Part shown: positions 56,101 through 64,000 of the stretch, piece after piece
How positions within the stretch are numbered: position 1 is the stretch's first letter
Layout of the letters: each line of letters starts with the position of its first letter
Origin: Globisporangium splendens
Taxonomy: Eukaryota; Oomycota; Peronosporomycetes; Pythiales; Pythiaceae
Assembly: GCA_006386115.1 (NCBI GenBank)
Contig: VFIW01000017.1
Span: 458,499 to 522,498, forward strand
DNA: 64,000 nt
Direction of reading: 5' to 3'
Program-made: the position numbers and the translations under genes
Notes under the pieces: generated by a model
Told to the model about the DNA's origin: nothing
Databases searched by the model: none
The model's input: only the letters and a program-made list of their open reading frames with translations

Positions 56101-57381
56101 ACAGGTGATATCCAGACACTCGCGCTGTTGGCGGCGCGCTTGCCCTCTTCGATTGTGAACCAGCAGACGCGACCTCAACTGAGCAACTGGATCGTGATCT
56201 ACCAAGATCTGCTCAACCAGTGGCAATTGTTCCACGAACGCGCGCGCTTGGATGTCGGACGTTCGCAACTGGAAGATGTGCTCAACGGGTTTGCGAACTT
56301 CGCACGAGACCCGGACGGCGAAGAACTTCAAGCCGAGTTGCTCGCGCCGTCGTCGATCACGGTGCCGCCGCAATTGTACGTGCGCTGCAACTTTTGCAAT
56401 GCGTCGCTGTCGCTTTCGAATTTGCTGCGACAGGGTGGCTCGCACTCGTCGTGGCTCAATCGCGCCAAGCCGAAGCTCACGTGCTGTCCGTCGTGCCGGA
56501 AACCGCTGCCTCAATGTGCACTCTGTCTGCTGCCGTTTGGTTCCCTGAACCCGTACTTTGAATTGGCGCATCGTCGCTCCAAACAAATCGCCGAGGCCGT
56601 CACGAGCGCTGTGACCAATGCCACAATGGAAAGCAACAACAGCGCCAGCACCAGTAGTGGCATGGTGCTCGACGAGCCCAGTGGAAGCAAAGCCGCGGGG
56701 GAACATGAGAACCTCGCGCAGTTGTCTAGCATCCCGTTCGTCGAGTGGTTTACGTGGTGCCAGTCGTGCAAACACGGTGGCCACGCGCACCATCTCGCCG
56801 ACTGGTTCAAGAGCCACAGTGCATGTCCTGTCACCGACTGTGAGTGCCAGTGTCAGTACTTGGATCTCCCGATCATGCTGAACAACAAGCAAAACGAGAT
56901 CATCGTGCAGCAACAGCAAGCAGCAGCTGTAGCCGCTGCCGCCGCCGCTGCGGCTGCACAACGAACGATTGGATCCCAGAGCAACAAGAAGCAATCGCAC
57001 CATCACCACCAGCACGAGTACGCACCGTCTAAGCGGTCGGGCACAAAGCATGGCTCGATTGCTGGCACCCCGCAGCAGCAAGCTGCCGCTGCTTCTTCGT
57101 TGACGACGTCGTCGTCGTTCCGCATGCTCCCACCGTCTCGGTCGACCTTGGGGTTCCAGTCCAAGCTGTCATCTTCGGCGTCGGTTCTTGCACCGGGAAA
57201 CATCATGAATGCGGGTCTCGTCAACCTCGGCGGCAATGGCGGCGGTGCGAGCAGCGTCAATAGCAACGGGAGCGGTAGCGGCACCGTCGATGGCATGCCG
57301 ATGAGCATGTCCATGTCGCTTGGCAACAAACTCGATCAGCTGGAGCAAAAGGACAAAAGTGGTGCGTACAAGTACATGTAG
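53125..57381 (+). CDS. MIOS: MIOS/Mio homolog, GATOR2 (SEACAT) subunit
   Basis: Intronless, 1418 aa. I start it at the ATG at 53125; an in-frame GTG lies 15 codons upstream. The N-terminal third is a WD40-type propeller (for example VVEWSPHDTSLFAVG and VALSWVPSQPMCLATG). The centre is an alpha-solenoid. The C-terminus (about 1085-1248) has the MIOS zinc-binding module: CPSCRKPLPQCALCLLPFG, then WFTWCQSCKHGGHAHH and a final Cys-rich CPVTDCECQCQ. MIOS is part of GATOR2, which relieves GATOR1 inhibition of TORC1 when amino acids are present, on lysosome or vacuole membranes. It is longer than the animal protein because of Gly/Asn/Ser-, Gln- and Ala-rich low-complexity inserts and a disordered C-terminal tail of about 170 residues. 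Confidence 0.92.
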   Translation: MSMSRQKMVVEWSPHDTSLFAVGADNLRLFETTTTAAAGDAVDGAATALTTQRKRSFRLVKINAQVTQLKCMEWYPFESKPLLIAAGMGSGKVLLSDFQDPRSRAVREFVPKYSRPCNAVAWNKALPNQLAAGFEKVRSDFCTLVWDLNTSSGAGAGASTISGNVGGNLEMMNNNDGGMDVVSGSMMMGSSSRKPHPNSSGSGGSNNSNNGANGSGGGGGGARSFTRENEKPVHELSNSEATVALSWVPSQPMCLATGTGFKWLRVYDLRTKGVSSSPLSVVAHNKAVLGVVFDQHRPHILATYTDGPQEAVKVWDIRRLDSSVGPLLSLQQTSKTLAQVSWCPSKPGILVTTSAEEKWISLWDVTKHETADGASSSSGIVVKKPFRRRYTSDPLASFSWQYVPTTKPLPQQHQQQQRSREVQANANAIKTIASAAFPNRLLIASVNGEIEDISVHDSMPVTVSPHGAVAFSCGKLLFGGSLSEDANTHSHGTAAAARHLLDVASGERSSAFGDDEDISSEMYRLAKRGYSIELSKSLKLFQNGTSVRHRQLRNLWLWVDQVEALRRIRANRIAQTRAIAAGGPGGGILNATAPGPLRGWPFNANALVVAGVKNLLAVTTESPTAASSSAENAVSSSSSADSSSLANIASEVKTDPVLNCQVYEGLGRRLALLACNWDPDNGQSSLRNSSASQSGFESNPPPGPGRPHLPLNRSNSGAWASQKQFEDSTLNSNVFGNRSGSESGRHELRSILSKCESEGQYARAAALAVFHGDLNTAVSFLQKGAVWLSQVQSSLHDEGGSPVSHLSADVLQLVAMAVAGYSSSTMNVGGPSLWATMCQQLLKRDEVVSQRHPRYLHALLSFLCVCAGSSNSNPLNLPSARGVQLQAQPPRRAGATNNTRRSWGSVDGLSVFTGGSASKPSASGMYSAILSDMTLPLSDRVAFACRYLPADDLRAFVTQHEDECEQFGRLEGLILTGLNATGTRILQTYLDTTGDIQTLALLAARLPSSIVNQQTRPQLSNWIVIYQDLLNQWQLFHERARLDVGRSQLEDVLNGFANFARDPDGEELQAELLAPSSITVPPQLYVRCNFCNASLSLSNLLRQGGSHSSWLNRAKPKLTCCPSCRKPLPQCALCLLPFGSLNPYFELAHRRSKQIAEAVTSAVTNATMESNNSASTSSGMVLDEPSGSKAAGEHENLAQLSSIPFVEWFTWCQSCKHGGHAHHLADWFKSHSACPVTDCECQCQYLDLPIMLNNKQNEIIVQQQQAAAVAAAAAAAAAQRTIGSQSNKKQSHHHHQHEYAPSKRSGTKHGSIAGTPQQQAAAASSLTTSSSFRMLPPSRSTLGFQSKLSSSASVLAPGNIMNAGLVNLGGNGGGASSVNSNGSGSGTVDGMPMSMSMSLGNKLDQLEQKDKSGAYKYM

Positions 57382-57619
57382 TTGTGTGCAAAGTGACCTC
57401 CTTCCGGCAGTTTGACAGAGAAAGAGAAAAAAACAACAGCAGCTGGAGTACGACTCGACGGTGAGGATGGTTGATATAGATATGATTGGTTCCCTTTCGC
57501 GCATGTTTTTCTCCCTCTGTGTTGTGTGTATCCTGACGTTTTGTGTCCCTCTCTAGACCACGCAACGCGAAAGCTAACCTGATGTGCCTTCCTCCTGCAG
57601 GCGTGTCTCTCGCTGTTGA

Positions 57620-58213
57620 TCAAAACGAAGTCATCGATCGCTCGTGCATGTCCAAGCGGGAGATGCGTCGACAGTAGTCGTCAAACACCTCTTGCTCGGT
57701 CGTGCCGAGCCGCTTGATGGCTTTGTCGCGCTGCATTTGCTCGCTCGTGAACCCAAACACGAGCTCGGCTTTGGTTTTCTGGTATTTGGCGCTCGTGCAT
57801 TTCGTGGCGATGCCCGTGTAGCGACGTAGCTCTTCGCTGCGAGCAATGTCGACGTCCGAGATGCCGAGTTTCTTCATGCCTTTCTCCTTCTTGAGCATGT
57901 CGGTATCAACGCCGAGGCGTTCGAGAGCATGGTGGCTGATCTCGTCCGCATGCATGACGGTCGCGCGACGCTGGCTGGCCGCAATGGTTTTCTGGTGGAT
58001 GAAGCGCGGCGAGGCCGTCTCGAAATTGGGGGCACTCGCGGCACTCGGGTTGTTCGTGACCGTCGTCACGAGAGCTGGAGTCGACGAATAGAACTCCGAG
58101 TTTGCGAAATTGCGCTTGTGGTACAGCGCTCTGATGTTCTCCACCGAGCTAAACCGCGGAGACGGTGACCACGGCAGATCATTCGTGTCTTTTGCATCTG
58201 CTTGCTGCTCCAT
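57620..58213 (-). CDS. Small protein with duplicated Lys-rich motif, function unknown
   Basis: 197 aa from the ATG at 58213. The frame stays open further upstream (to about 58640) as Pro/Gln-rich sequence without an ATG, so a 5' exon may be missing. The C-terminal region contains two related units, DMLKKEKGMKKLGISDVDIARSEE and EQMQRDKAIKRLGTTEQEVFDDY, each a basic amphipathic helix followed by LG(I/T). The N-terminal part is disordered. I do not recognise the family. The product has no membrane segment or signal peptide. It is convergent with MIOS, 238 bases away. Confidence 0.6.
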   Translation of the reverse strand: MEQQADAKDTNDLPWSPSPRFSSVENIRALYHKRNFANSEFYSSTPALVTTVTNNPSAASAPNFETASPRFIHQKTIAASQRRATVMHADEISHHALERLGVDTDMLKKEKGMKKLGISDVDIARSEELRRYTGIATKCTSAKYQKTKAELVFGFTSEQMQRDKAIKRLGTTEQEVFDDYCRRISRLDMHERSMTSF

Positions 58214-59298
58214 TGGCGACGCCTCCCACTTGATCGATACCCCCGCTTTATTCTTGTCGTCTTCTGCTGGAGGGCAGCTCACAAGCTGCGGCAGGGTTGA
58301 GCTGGAGGCGTCGTCGTCTTCCTGTTCGTCCGCTACCGATTGGGGCAGGTGCAATTGCGGCGTCGGTGAGCGCGGATGCTGCAGAGAGGGCGGTCTCGAG
58401 ATCGTCGGTAGAAGCTGCGTCGGCGGCGTGGGCTCAAGGATTTCAACGCCAGGTGACGCAACAACTCGCTGCTGCGGTTGTGGAGGCGTGTGAGCGAGCG
58501 GTAGGTAGAGTTGCTGCGGCTGCTCCGACGTCAGCGGGGATTCAGAATTGCTTGAAACAGCCTCTATGTTTGCTGTCTCAGCCGCGTCTGCCGATTCCGA
58601 TTGAAGTGTGCTGCTCCTGAGCTTTCAAGCCTGCGGCCGAGATCGAAGCAACGGATGCAAAGCAAGACTCGTCACTGCAAGAACTGAATCACGTGGTTGC
58701 GGAGCTCGATGAACAACTTTTCTCTCTGATCCAGGACCAAACGTTCGACTGAAGCTTGGCGCGATTGGCAGAAGACGCAGTGAGGTTTCGAGGAGCAAAA
58801 GAGGAAGCTGTGCGCAGCAGCACAAACGAAACGGAGCCGAAGCCCTGAGAGGACGCCAACACGTCTGTTGACAAGCAGACGGTCTGAGAACGAAGGGAAC
58901 AAATCGGACTGGCAGGCTGTTGATGGACGACTTTGCTGGCTTCGCAGGATCATTGGCTTGAAATAGACGTGAAAAACGAGCAACAGCAAAAATGACAACT
59001 CCAGGTGAGAACCTGAGCACGAGTAGGACGGCACGGTGCACAGGTTGCTCAAGTATTTTCTCGTCCATGACGAGAAAAACGCACATGAAAACGCAGGAGA
59101 TATGGCAATTCTTATGCCGGGGAGAGGACAAGAGATTATGCGTTCCACAGAAAACTCGGAATTTACAAGCAACCTTGCTGCTTCTCCCTGCCTCAGGCTA
59201 TTTCATCGCTTTCGACAGTGGATGCAAGGTGGAACCTTCGTTCGTCAGCGCAGCCGACACACCAGACGCAACGGACCCTCTCTATGCATTCACCCCGA
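58214..59298. other. Unresolved region with opposed candidate exons
   Basis: 1,085 bases. On the minus strand the Pro/Gln-rich frame of the previous gene stays open to about 58640. On the plus strand two stretches look protein-like: about 58360-58495 (Ala/Val/Glu/Gln-rich helix, VTQQLAAAVVEACERA) and 58630-58752 (LQELNHVVAELDEQLF, ending in TGA). They could be joined by an intron, but no plus-strand start is seen. From 58760 to 59298 nothing is supported. Confidence 0.35.
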
Positions 59299-62200
59299 CT
59301 AATATGCGTCTTCTTCGCCTTGGTGAGCATCGACGTATACTGCAAGAAGCGGACATGAGCGATTTAACTGCACACCATCGAATGTGTTCTCCTTCTCCAT
59401 TTTTCCCAATTCGACGTGGTGCGATGAATGTATGTGCCGCATTTGGAACCGAGATTTGCCGTTGGTCGCTTCGTGTTGAGCTGTAAATTCTGCCCATTCT
59501 TGAAAGCTGAACCCTGTAAACGGAGACGCATGATAGCACTCCTGCTCTCCCTTGACAACCTGGCTGTTGGAATACTCGAGGAGACTGTGCACGCTTATAC
59601 TCGGGAAACCCAGTGCCTTCATCAACGTTCGCACACGGATCATGAGTGAATCTGCATCATCATTTGCATTCTGACAGTACAATCGCGTCTTTTGGAATTG
59701 CTCATACTCGTTTTCGAATTGAGGCAGAAACGCGTCGAGAAAACTGTGCACATTCGCCAAGCACATTGCCATTAAATCAGGCTCGATCTCGCTCTGAACG
59801 TCGTCGTCCTCGGCTGAGTTACCATGCACAGCCTCACTTGGATCGAAGGAGCTTTGAAGGGTTGACGATGTTGCAAGCGTGTACAAGAGCAATTCATATC
59901 GACTCTGTTGCTCTCGGAGATCCCTCGCGTACGCACTCTCGTCTTCGTCGAAAAGTACGTATTCGTCGTCAGCAGAAGAAGACTGTGGGAAATCCCATGC
60001 TCGGGTTAAGTGGGTAAAATGACACGCCATCTCGATCAAATGTTGTCGCTGGGTTGGCGTCGGGTTGTGTCCAAAGATGTCTTCACCGCCAAACCGTAGT
60101 GCCGGTCCGATGAAATGGTTGAAGAACACAAAATGAATCGACCTGAAGAGCGAGATAGATGGTTCAAGAGCACTTGACTCGACCGAAAGAAACAGTTTTG
60201 CGCATGCTCGACATAGAACCACTATCTCCACAGGGATATCGGCGACAGCGTAGCTCATTCGCTCAAGCAAGATCGCGAAGAGAGCACTTGAAGCATCCAT
60301 GTTCAATTTCAGACCAGCAGCACGTTGATCCATGACACACCTCAGCCAATCTCTTCCAACGCGTCTGCAGAAAAGCATCAATGCCTGGCTCGCGCATGTC
60401 GATTCGGCAAGATAAACGCGTTGAAGATCAGCGATTTCTTTCGTACTGCTGTGCTTGCACCGAGCACTCCCAAACGTTTCTTCAAACTCGATAACCATGA
60501 GACGGAACACGAATCGAGTCGCCTGACGTTCACTTTCCAGCACCGGAATCAAGCTTTGCAGACACAAGCCTTCCAGACTTCCACTGAACACTGATCTTGG
60601 TCCACTCTCAAGGCGCACGCATCGCACCAAACACGTCGCAAACACAAGGTTCGGATCTAGAATCATGTCGGCAAAATCCACAAGCAAGACGGAGTACTCA
60701 TGATCGTTTTGCGCGACTAGGTGCACGAACTGTGTCTGCTCATCTTCAATTCTCCTGCGACGATGCTGCCTCGCTCCACTACAACAGCAACAGAAGCCAG
60801 ATGTAAAGCACGACGCGTTCGTGATCAGCACACACACCAACACGGTCATCACCAAGGTCCAAATCAGCTCTTCGCCTTGACTCAGCATCATGCCTACAAT
60901 CTTCTCCGTCATATCTCCAATGTCGCTGAAACTCCAAGGTCTGTAGTCGACAAATAAAGTCGCACTAGCCTCCTCCCCTGCGATTCCATCTTCATTCATT
61001 CGTGTGATCGTGACCTTGAAATGTGCTCTGTATGCCTTGCTCCAGCTAATACCCGAATCGCGAAACGTCAGCTCTGCAAGCGCTTTCTGCAAAGTGTTCT
61101 TTTTACCTAGAACGGCAATGTGCGACGGACTGAAGAGCACATGTTGGACAAGGTATGTCAGAGTATTCTCTTCTACTTCGTCCCCAGCCGCCTGAATTGC
61201 TTTCTCATTTGTCTGGTTCTTATCGATGCTGCGAACGATGAAGCACGGGCGTGTGTAGTTGCAGAATTTCATCACGTCGTCGTTCGATACGCTGGACCCA
61301 CCGAGCTCAAAGCGCGAAAGAAGATTGCTTGCTTTCAGCTGCGCTTGGTACTGTCCCGAGTAAAGTGTGTCTGGATCGTCAAACAGGACGGGAACTGGGA
61401 CGGGCTCTGCCTGCGTTTGATTTGTCACAAAATGCACTGGCGGGAGGATAGTTAGCTCATCTGGCTGATTGATTACCTGGAACTGAACCACACGTGGCTG
61501 AAGCGCATCGAACGGAAACGTCGTCTTGAACGTATCATCCCGTAAGACACGATCTGCAGCAGAGACGACGATATGCTCGGAAATGCTGACTGGCTCAAAT
61601 GCAAAACGATCGAGCCCGAAATTTGGAGGAAGTGTGTGAGCCGAGTCGTTCAGCGGGAACATGTTGAAGTAGTCACGATCAGGGACGTACACCAGCCGAC
61701 CATTCGTATCAGCAACGATGTTGTTACTCTTGTCAATCCGTTTGCCAGTTCTGTAAGACAAGGAAGCGTTCAGTCCTTCGGCTTCACCGTCGGCGTGGTA
61801 TTGATAAAGACCCCCATGGAGTGGCAGCTCTGTGACGCGGAATTTTGACCGAGAATCCAAAAGTCCAATCAGTGGTTCAATTTCCGCAAGTGTAATAACA
61901 ATCGACGTGTCTTCCTTGAGCTGCAATATTTTCAAAGCGTCTTCATTGCTTTGCGATCCACTCGAATCGAGCACGAATTGCACGACAGCGACTTCAGAGT
62001 GCACGCCCTCTTCACCATCATTTAGTTGATACCAAAGCTCATCCACGACCGCACTTTGGTTAGAGTCGCCAATTTCGTGCTGATCCCACCCTCCGTATAC
62101 ATACACCAAATCCGTCGAAAAGGTGCGGTTTGCAATAGCACTCGATGCAACTCGGTACTTCTCCAGTTTGCCTCGGTCGTTCCTTGCGAGAGGGAGCATT

Positions 62201-64000
62201 AGTGACTCATCTTGCATTGTCAGGTGGCGATCGTACAATTTGCCATACTGGGGCAACCGAACAACCTTGAGGAATTGTTGTGGCGGTGGTGGAGTCATCT
62301 CTGAAAAGTCAAATGCATCTGCAATTTTATCCTCCAGTCTCATATTTTCTCTCTGCTCCTCGACTGCGTTTTCTTCTTCTCCTTTCGATGGCTGACGTGG
62401 ACTTCCATCGACATCTTTGCCCATTAACTCCAGCAAAATCGGGACGCCAGTAGCCACAGATACTTCCAGCATAGGCTTCAAGGGCCGAGGTGGATCATTG
62501 ACTGCATCCACGAAGATGTGGATGCTCGTAGTTGCGGAAGCATTGAAGGGTCTCCCTGTCAAAGACTTCCAGGCACCGAACTCGATCGTCGAATATGGTC
62601 GCCTTCGACGCGAAAATGCAATTGGGTTTGGCAGCGGAATATTTTCATTGCTTTCATCCGGATTTGGTTGGAAGAATATCATTTTCTGATACGGTAATGG
62701 GAGATCACGGAAAGATGCCATGTTCTCTGGCGTTACGATGGTCTTGTCCGGGTAGAGCATCAGCTTTCCGAATTCGGGCAATGTGCGAAGCTCCAAGGTG
62801 AGGTCGTCAAAGACAGAGTGCAAATCCAGGAGATCCACCAGAACAACTTCATCTTCATGAATTCGGATTTCTCGACTTGGTGCCTGGAAACGTCGTAGCG
62901 CCGTCAACTGGGTCCAGTTTCCAGCATCCAATTCGTCTGGTGTCAGCGCTTTCTTGTAAATCACGAAATGGAACAGATCAAAAGCCGACATTTGCGCATC
63001 CGGATAGAACTGGAATTTCGTATCATTCTCTCGCTGATCGATCCAACGCTGGATAAGCCGCTCGCCTGGCGTTTGCTCGACATCTTCTACTGCTGGTTGC
63101 ATTTTTCTGAGCACATTGATGAGACCATCGACCATCTTGTCTCCGTTCATTACCAGAAAGTCCTTGAGTTTGCCGCGCAGGTACGCGAATGGCGTGTCTT
63201 CATTGATTGGCGGTAACTCTATTCCAAAGATGCTCAATGAGAAGGATTTATCGCCGAAAATACGCATCGCCTGCGGGATTTGAGGTCCTTCGATGCTCAT
63301 CAGCTTTGTGAGCAAGGTATCTCGTAGCTGATCCATCGCGGTTTGTGGCGCGTTGTCGCTTCCAAACGGCCTGAACTGACGTCTTGGCACCATTGCATGC
63401 GGCACCTTCGGAGAACTTACATTGTGTGGATTGTTTCCGATGTACAAACGATAGTTGCCGCGAAGCCGCTGCTTTTGCACACTGGCGTCTCGAGGCGGAT
63501 TCTGCTGCGCACTTACTCGGCAACTCACACGCTCCATGGTGATAGGGTCCGAGTAGCTGAGCAGAAACTCGGTATTCCAGAGACCTGGGCTGGATGACGG
63601 GTCGATCGTCACGACAATCGATACCGGCGCGTTCTCTTCGGGAGTCGACGACGATTTCGGGAACAAACACGTCGTCCGCATGTCGGTAAACAGAACCTCC
63701 TGGTCGGAGATCAGCAGTTGCTCGTAGCAGGACTCTTCCTTGCCGCCTTCCAGCATCGGGAGGTAATAGAGAAGCACGAGCTTCCGATCTTTGTCAACGT
63801 CGACTCGAAAGCCGCGGTCCACACACCCGTTATAGAGGTTCGCGATGCTGAACAACGTCACCTCGGTATTGTCGTCTTCCGGAGATCGGCGCCGCACCAC
63901 GATTTCAAAAGTTATGCCGCCACTTCGCTTGCCAGTGTTTTTATTGTGGTCGCTCGCGATCGCTGCAAGGTTGTAAAAGTCCTCCACGGGCACGATATCC
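59299..64000 (-). CDS. Receptor-like membrane protein with cytoplasmic RasGAP-like domain (5' end outside window)
   Basis: The frame is open from the window edge to the stop at 59299, about 1,567 codons; the start lies beyond 64000. The first visible part resembles a LamG/ConA-like module. Then come beta-sandwich repeats of cadherin-like/CSPG type, with motifs such as VDAVNDPPRP and LPEFGKLMLYPD, and many N-glycosylation sites. A single membrane helix lies near 60810-60890, followed by a Cys-rich juxtamembrane stretch and a basic stop-transfer (RQHRRRR). The cytoplasmic part (about 60690-59990) matches RasGAP: YLAESTCASQALMLF aligns with the arginine-finger loop and FVFFNHFIGPAL with the FLR-PA motif. 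Both catalytic arginines are replaced (Ala at 60406-60408; Asn near 60119). Probably a Ras-family binding or scaffolding receptor. No intron was needed in the visible part. Confidence 0.72.
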   Translation of the reverse strand, partial: DIVPVEDFYNLAAIASDHNKNTGKRSGGITFEIVVRRRSPEDDNTEVTLFSIANLYNGCVDRGFRVDVDKDRKLVLLYYLPMLEGGKEESCYEQLLISDQEVLFTDMRTTCLFPKSSSTPEENAPVSIVVTIDPSSSPGLWNTEFLLSYSDPITMERVSCRVSAQQNPPRDASVQKQRLRGNYRLYIGNNPHNVSSPKVPHAMVPRRQFRPFGSDNAPQTAMDQLRDTLLTKLMSIEGPQIPQAMRIFGDKSFSLSIFGIELPPINEDTPFAYLRGKLKDFLVMNGDKMVDGLINVLRKMQPAVEDVEQTPGERLIQRWIDQRENDTKFQFYPDAQMSAFDLFHFVIYKKALTPDELDAGNWTQLTALRRFQAPSREIRIHEDEVVLVDLLDLHSVFDDLTLELRTLPEFGKLMLYPDKTIVTPENMASFRDLPLPYQKMIFFQPNPDESNENIPLPNPIAFSRRRRPYSTIEFGAWKSLTGRPFNASATTSIHIFVDAVNDPPRPLKPMLEVSVATGVPILLELMGKDVDGSPRQPSKGEEENAVEEQRENMRLEDKIADAFDFSEMTPPPPQQFLKVVRLPQYGKLYDRHLTMQDESLMLPLARNDRGKLEKYRVASSAIANRTFSTDLVYVYGGWDQHEIGDSNQSAVVDELWYQLNDGEEGVHSEVAVVQFVLDSSGSQSNEDALKILQLKEDTSIVITLAEIEPLIGLLDSRSKFRVTELPLHGGLYQYHADGEAEGLNASLSYRTGKRIDKSNNIVADTNGRLVYVPDRDYFNMFPLNDSAHTLPPNFGLDRFAFEPVSISEHIVVSAADRVLRDDTFKTTFPFDALQPRVVQFQVINQPDELTILPPVHFVTNQTQAEPVPVPVLFDDPDTLYSGQYQAQLKASNLLSRFELGGSSVSNDDVMKFCNYTRPCFIVRSIDKNQTNEKAIQAAGDEVEENTLTYLVQHVLFSPSHIAVLGKKNTLQKALAELTFRDSGISWSKAYRAHFKVTITRMNEDGIAGEEASATLFVDYRPWSFSDIGDMTEKIVGMMLSQGEELIWTLVMTVLVCVLITNASCFTSGFCCCCSGARQHRRRRIEDEQTQFVHLVAQNDHEYSVLLVDFADMILDPNLVFATCLVRCVRLESGPRSVFSGSLEGLCLQSLIPVLESERQATRFVFRLMVIEFEETFGSARCKHSSTKEIADLQRVYLAESTCASQALMLFCRRVGRDWLRCVMDQRAAGLKLNMDASSALFAILLERMSYAVADIPVEIVVLCRACAKLFLSVESSALEPSISLFRSIHFVFFNHFIGPALRFGGEDIFGHNPTPTQRQHLIEMACHFTHLTRAWDFPQSSSADDEYVLFDEDESAYARDLREQQSRYELLLYTLATSSTLQSSFDPSEAVHGNSAEDDDVQSEIEPDLMAMCLANVHSFLDAFLPQFENEYEQFQKTRLYCQNANDDADSLMIRVRTLMKALGFPSISVHSLLEYSNSQVVKGEQECYHASPFTGFSFQEWAEFTAQHEATNGKSRFQMRHIHSSHHVELGKMEKENTFDGVQLNRSCPLLAVYVDAHQGEEDAY

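Noticed and set aside
55366..57081. 571-codon minus-strand frame opposite MIOS
   Set aside because: Antisense of the MIOS zinc-binding and solenoid regions. No recognisable fold or motif.
1..64000. tRNA, rRNA, CRISPR, virus-like or intact transposon sequences
   Set aside because: I looked on both strands and saw none that I could support.

Overview
The window looks like nuclear DNA of an oomycete (stramenopile water mould). Genes are tightly packed on both strands. Introns are short, mostly 60-120 bases with GT-AG ends. Two start regions carry an oomycete-style initiator motif (YTCANTYY). The gene set is eukaryotic throughout: JmjC demethylase, TRAPP, peroxin, Piezo, Elongator, GATOR2. I cannot name the species. 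I see no tRNA, rRNA, CRISPR array or intact mobile element. Where an automatic start would be TTG or GTG, I moved it to the first plausible ATG and say so.

Left end (1-12.5 kb): three paralogous genes with a MULE-transposase-like core, a SWIM finger and a CCHC knuckle sit in -/+/- orientation and look like a domesticated transposase family. They are followed by a KDM5-like JmjN/JmjC gene, a FAM151/menorin-domain gene and an AKAP7-like 2H phosphoesterase gene that appears to use a GC-AG intron.

Middle left (13-24 kb): a small Ala/Lys-rich protein; a BBS10-like chaperonin gene broken by three in-frame stops (a probable pseudogene of the BBSome/flagellar pathway); PEX22; TRAPPC6/Trs33; a protein with two bZIP domains; and a nine-exon coiled-coil protein I do not recognise.

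Centre (24-41 kb): a seven-exon Piezo channel gene of about 2,970 codons that carries a fibronectin III plus PH module inside the channel body. After it come a LETM1-like mitochondrial protein, an otubain, phosphatidylinositol synthase, a multi-pass membrane protein with a degenerate J-like segment, and ELP3.

Right end (41-64 kb): a very large single-pass membrane protein with paired helical motifs and an acidic tail; an eleven-exon leucine-rich-repeat gene with one in-frame TAG; a methyltransferase fused to an Asp/Asn beta-hydroxylase domain; the GATOR2 subunit MIOS; a small motif-repeat protein; and, running off the end, a receptor-like protein with cadherin-like extracellular repeats and a cytoplasmic RasGAP-like domain lacking both catalytic arginines.

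The genes do not form one pathway. The most notable items are the Piezo-FN3-PH architecture, the pseudo-RasGAP receptor, the BBS10 remnant (possibly linked to the stop in the LRR gene) and the transposase-derived trio.
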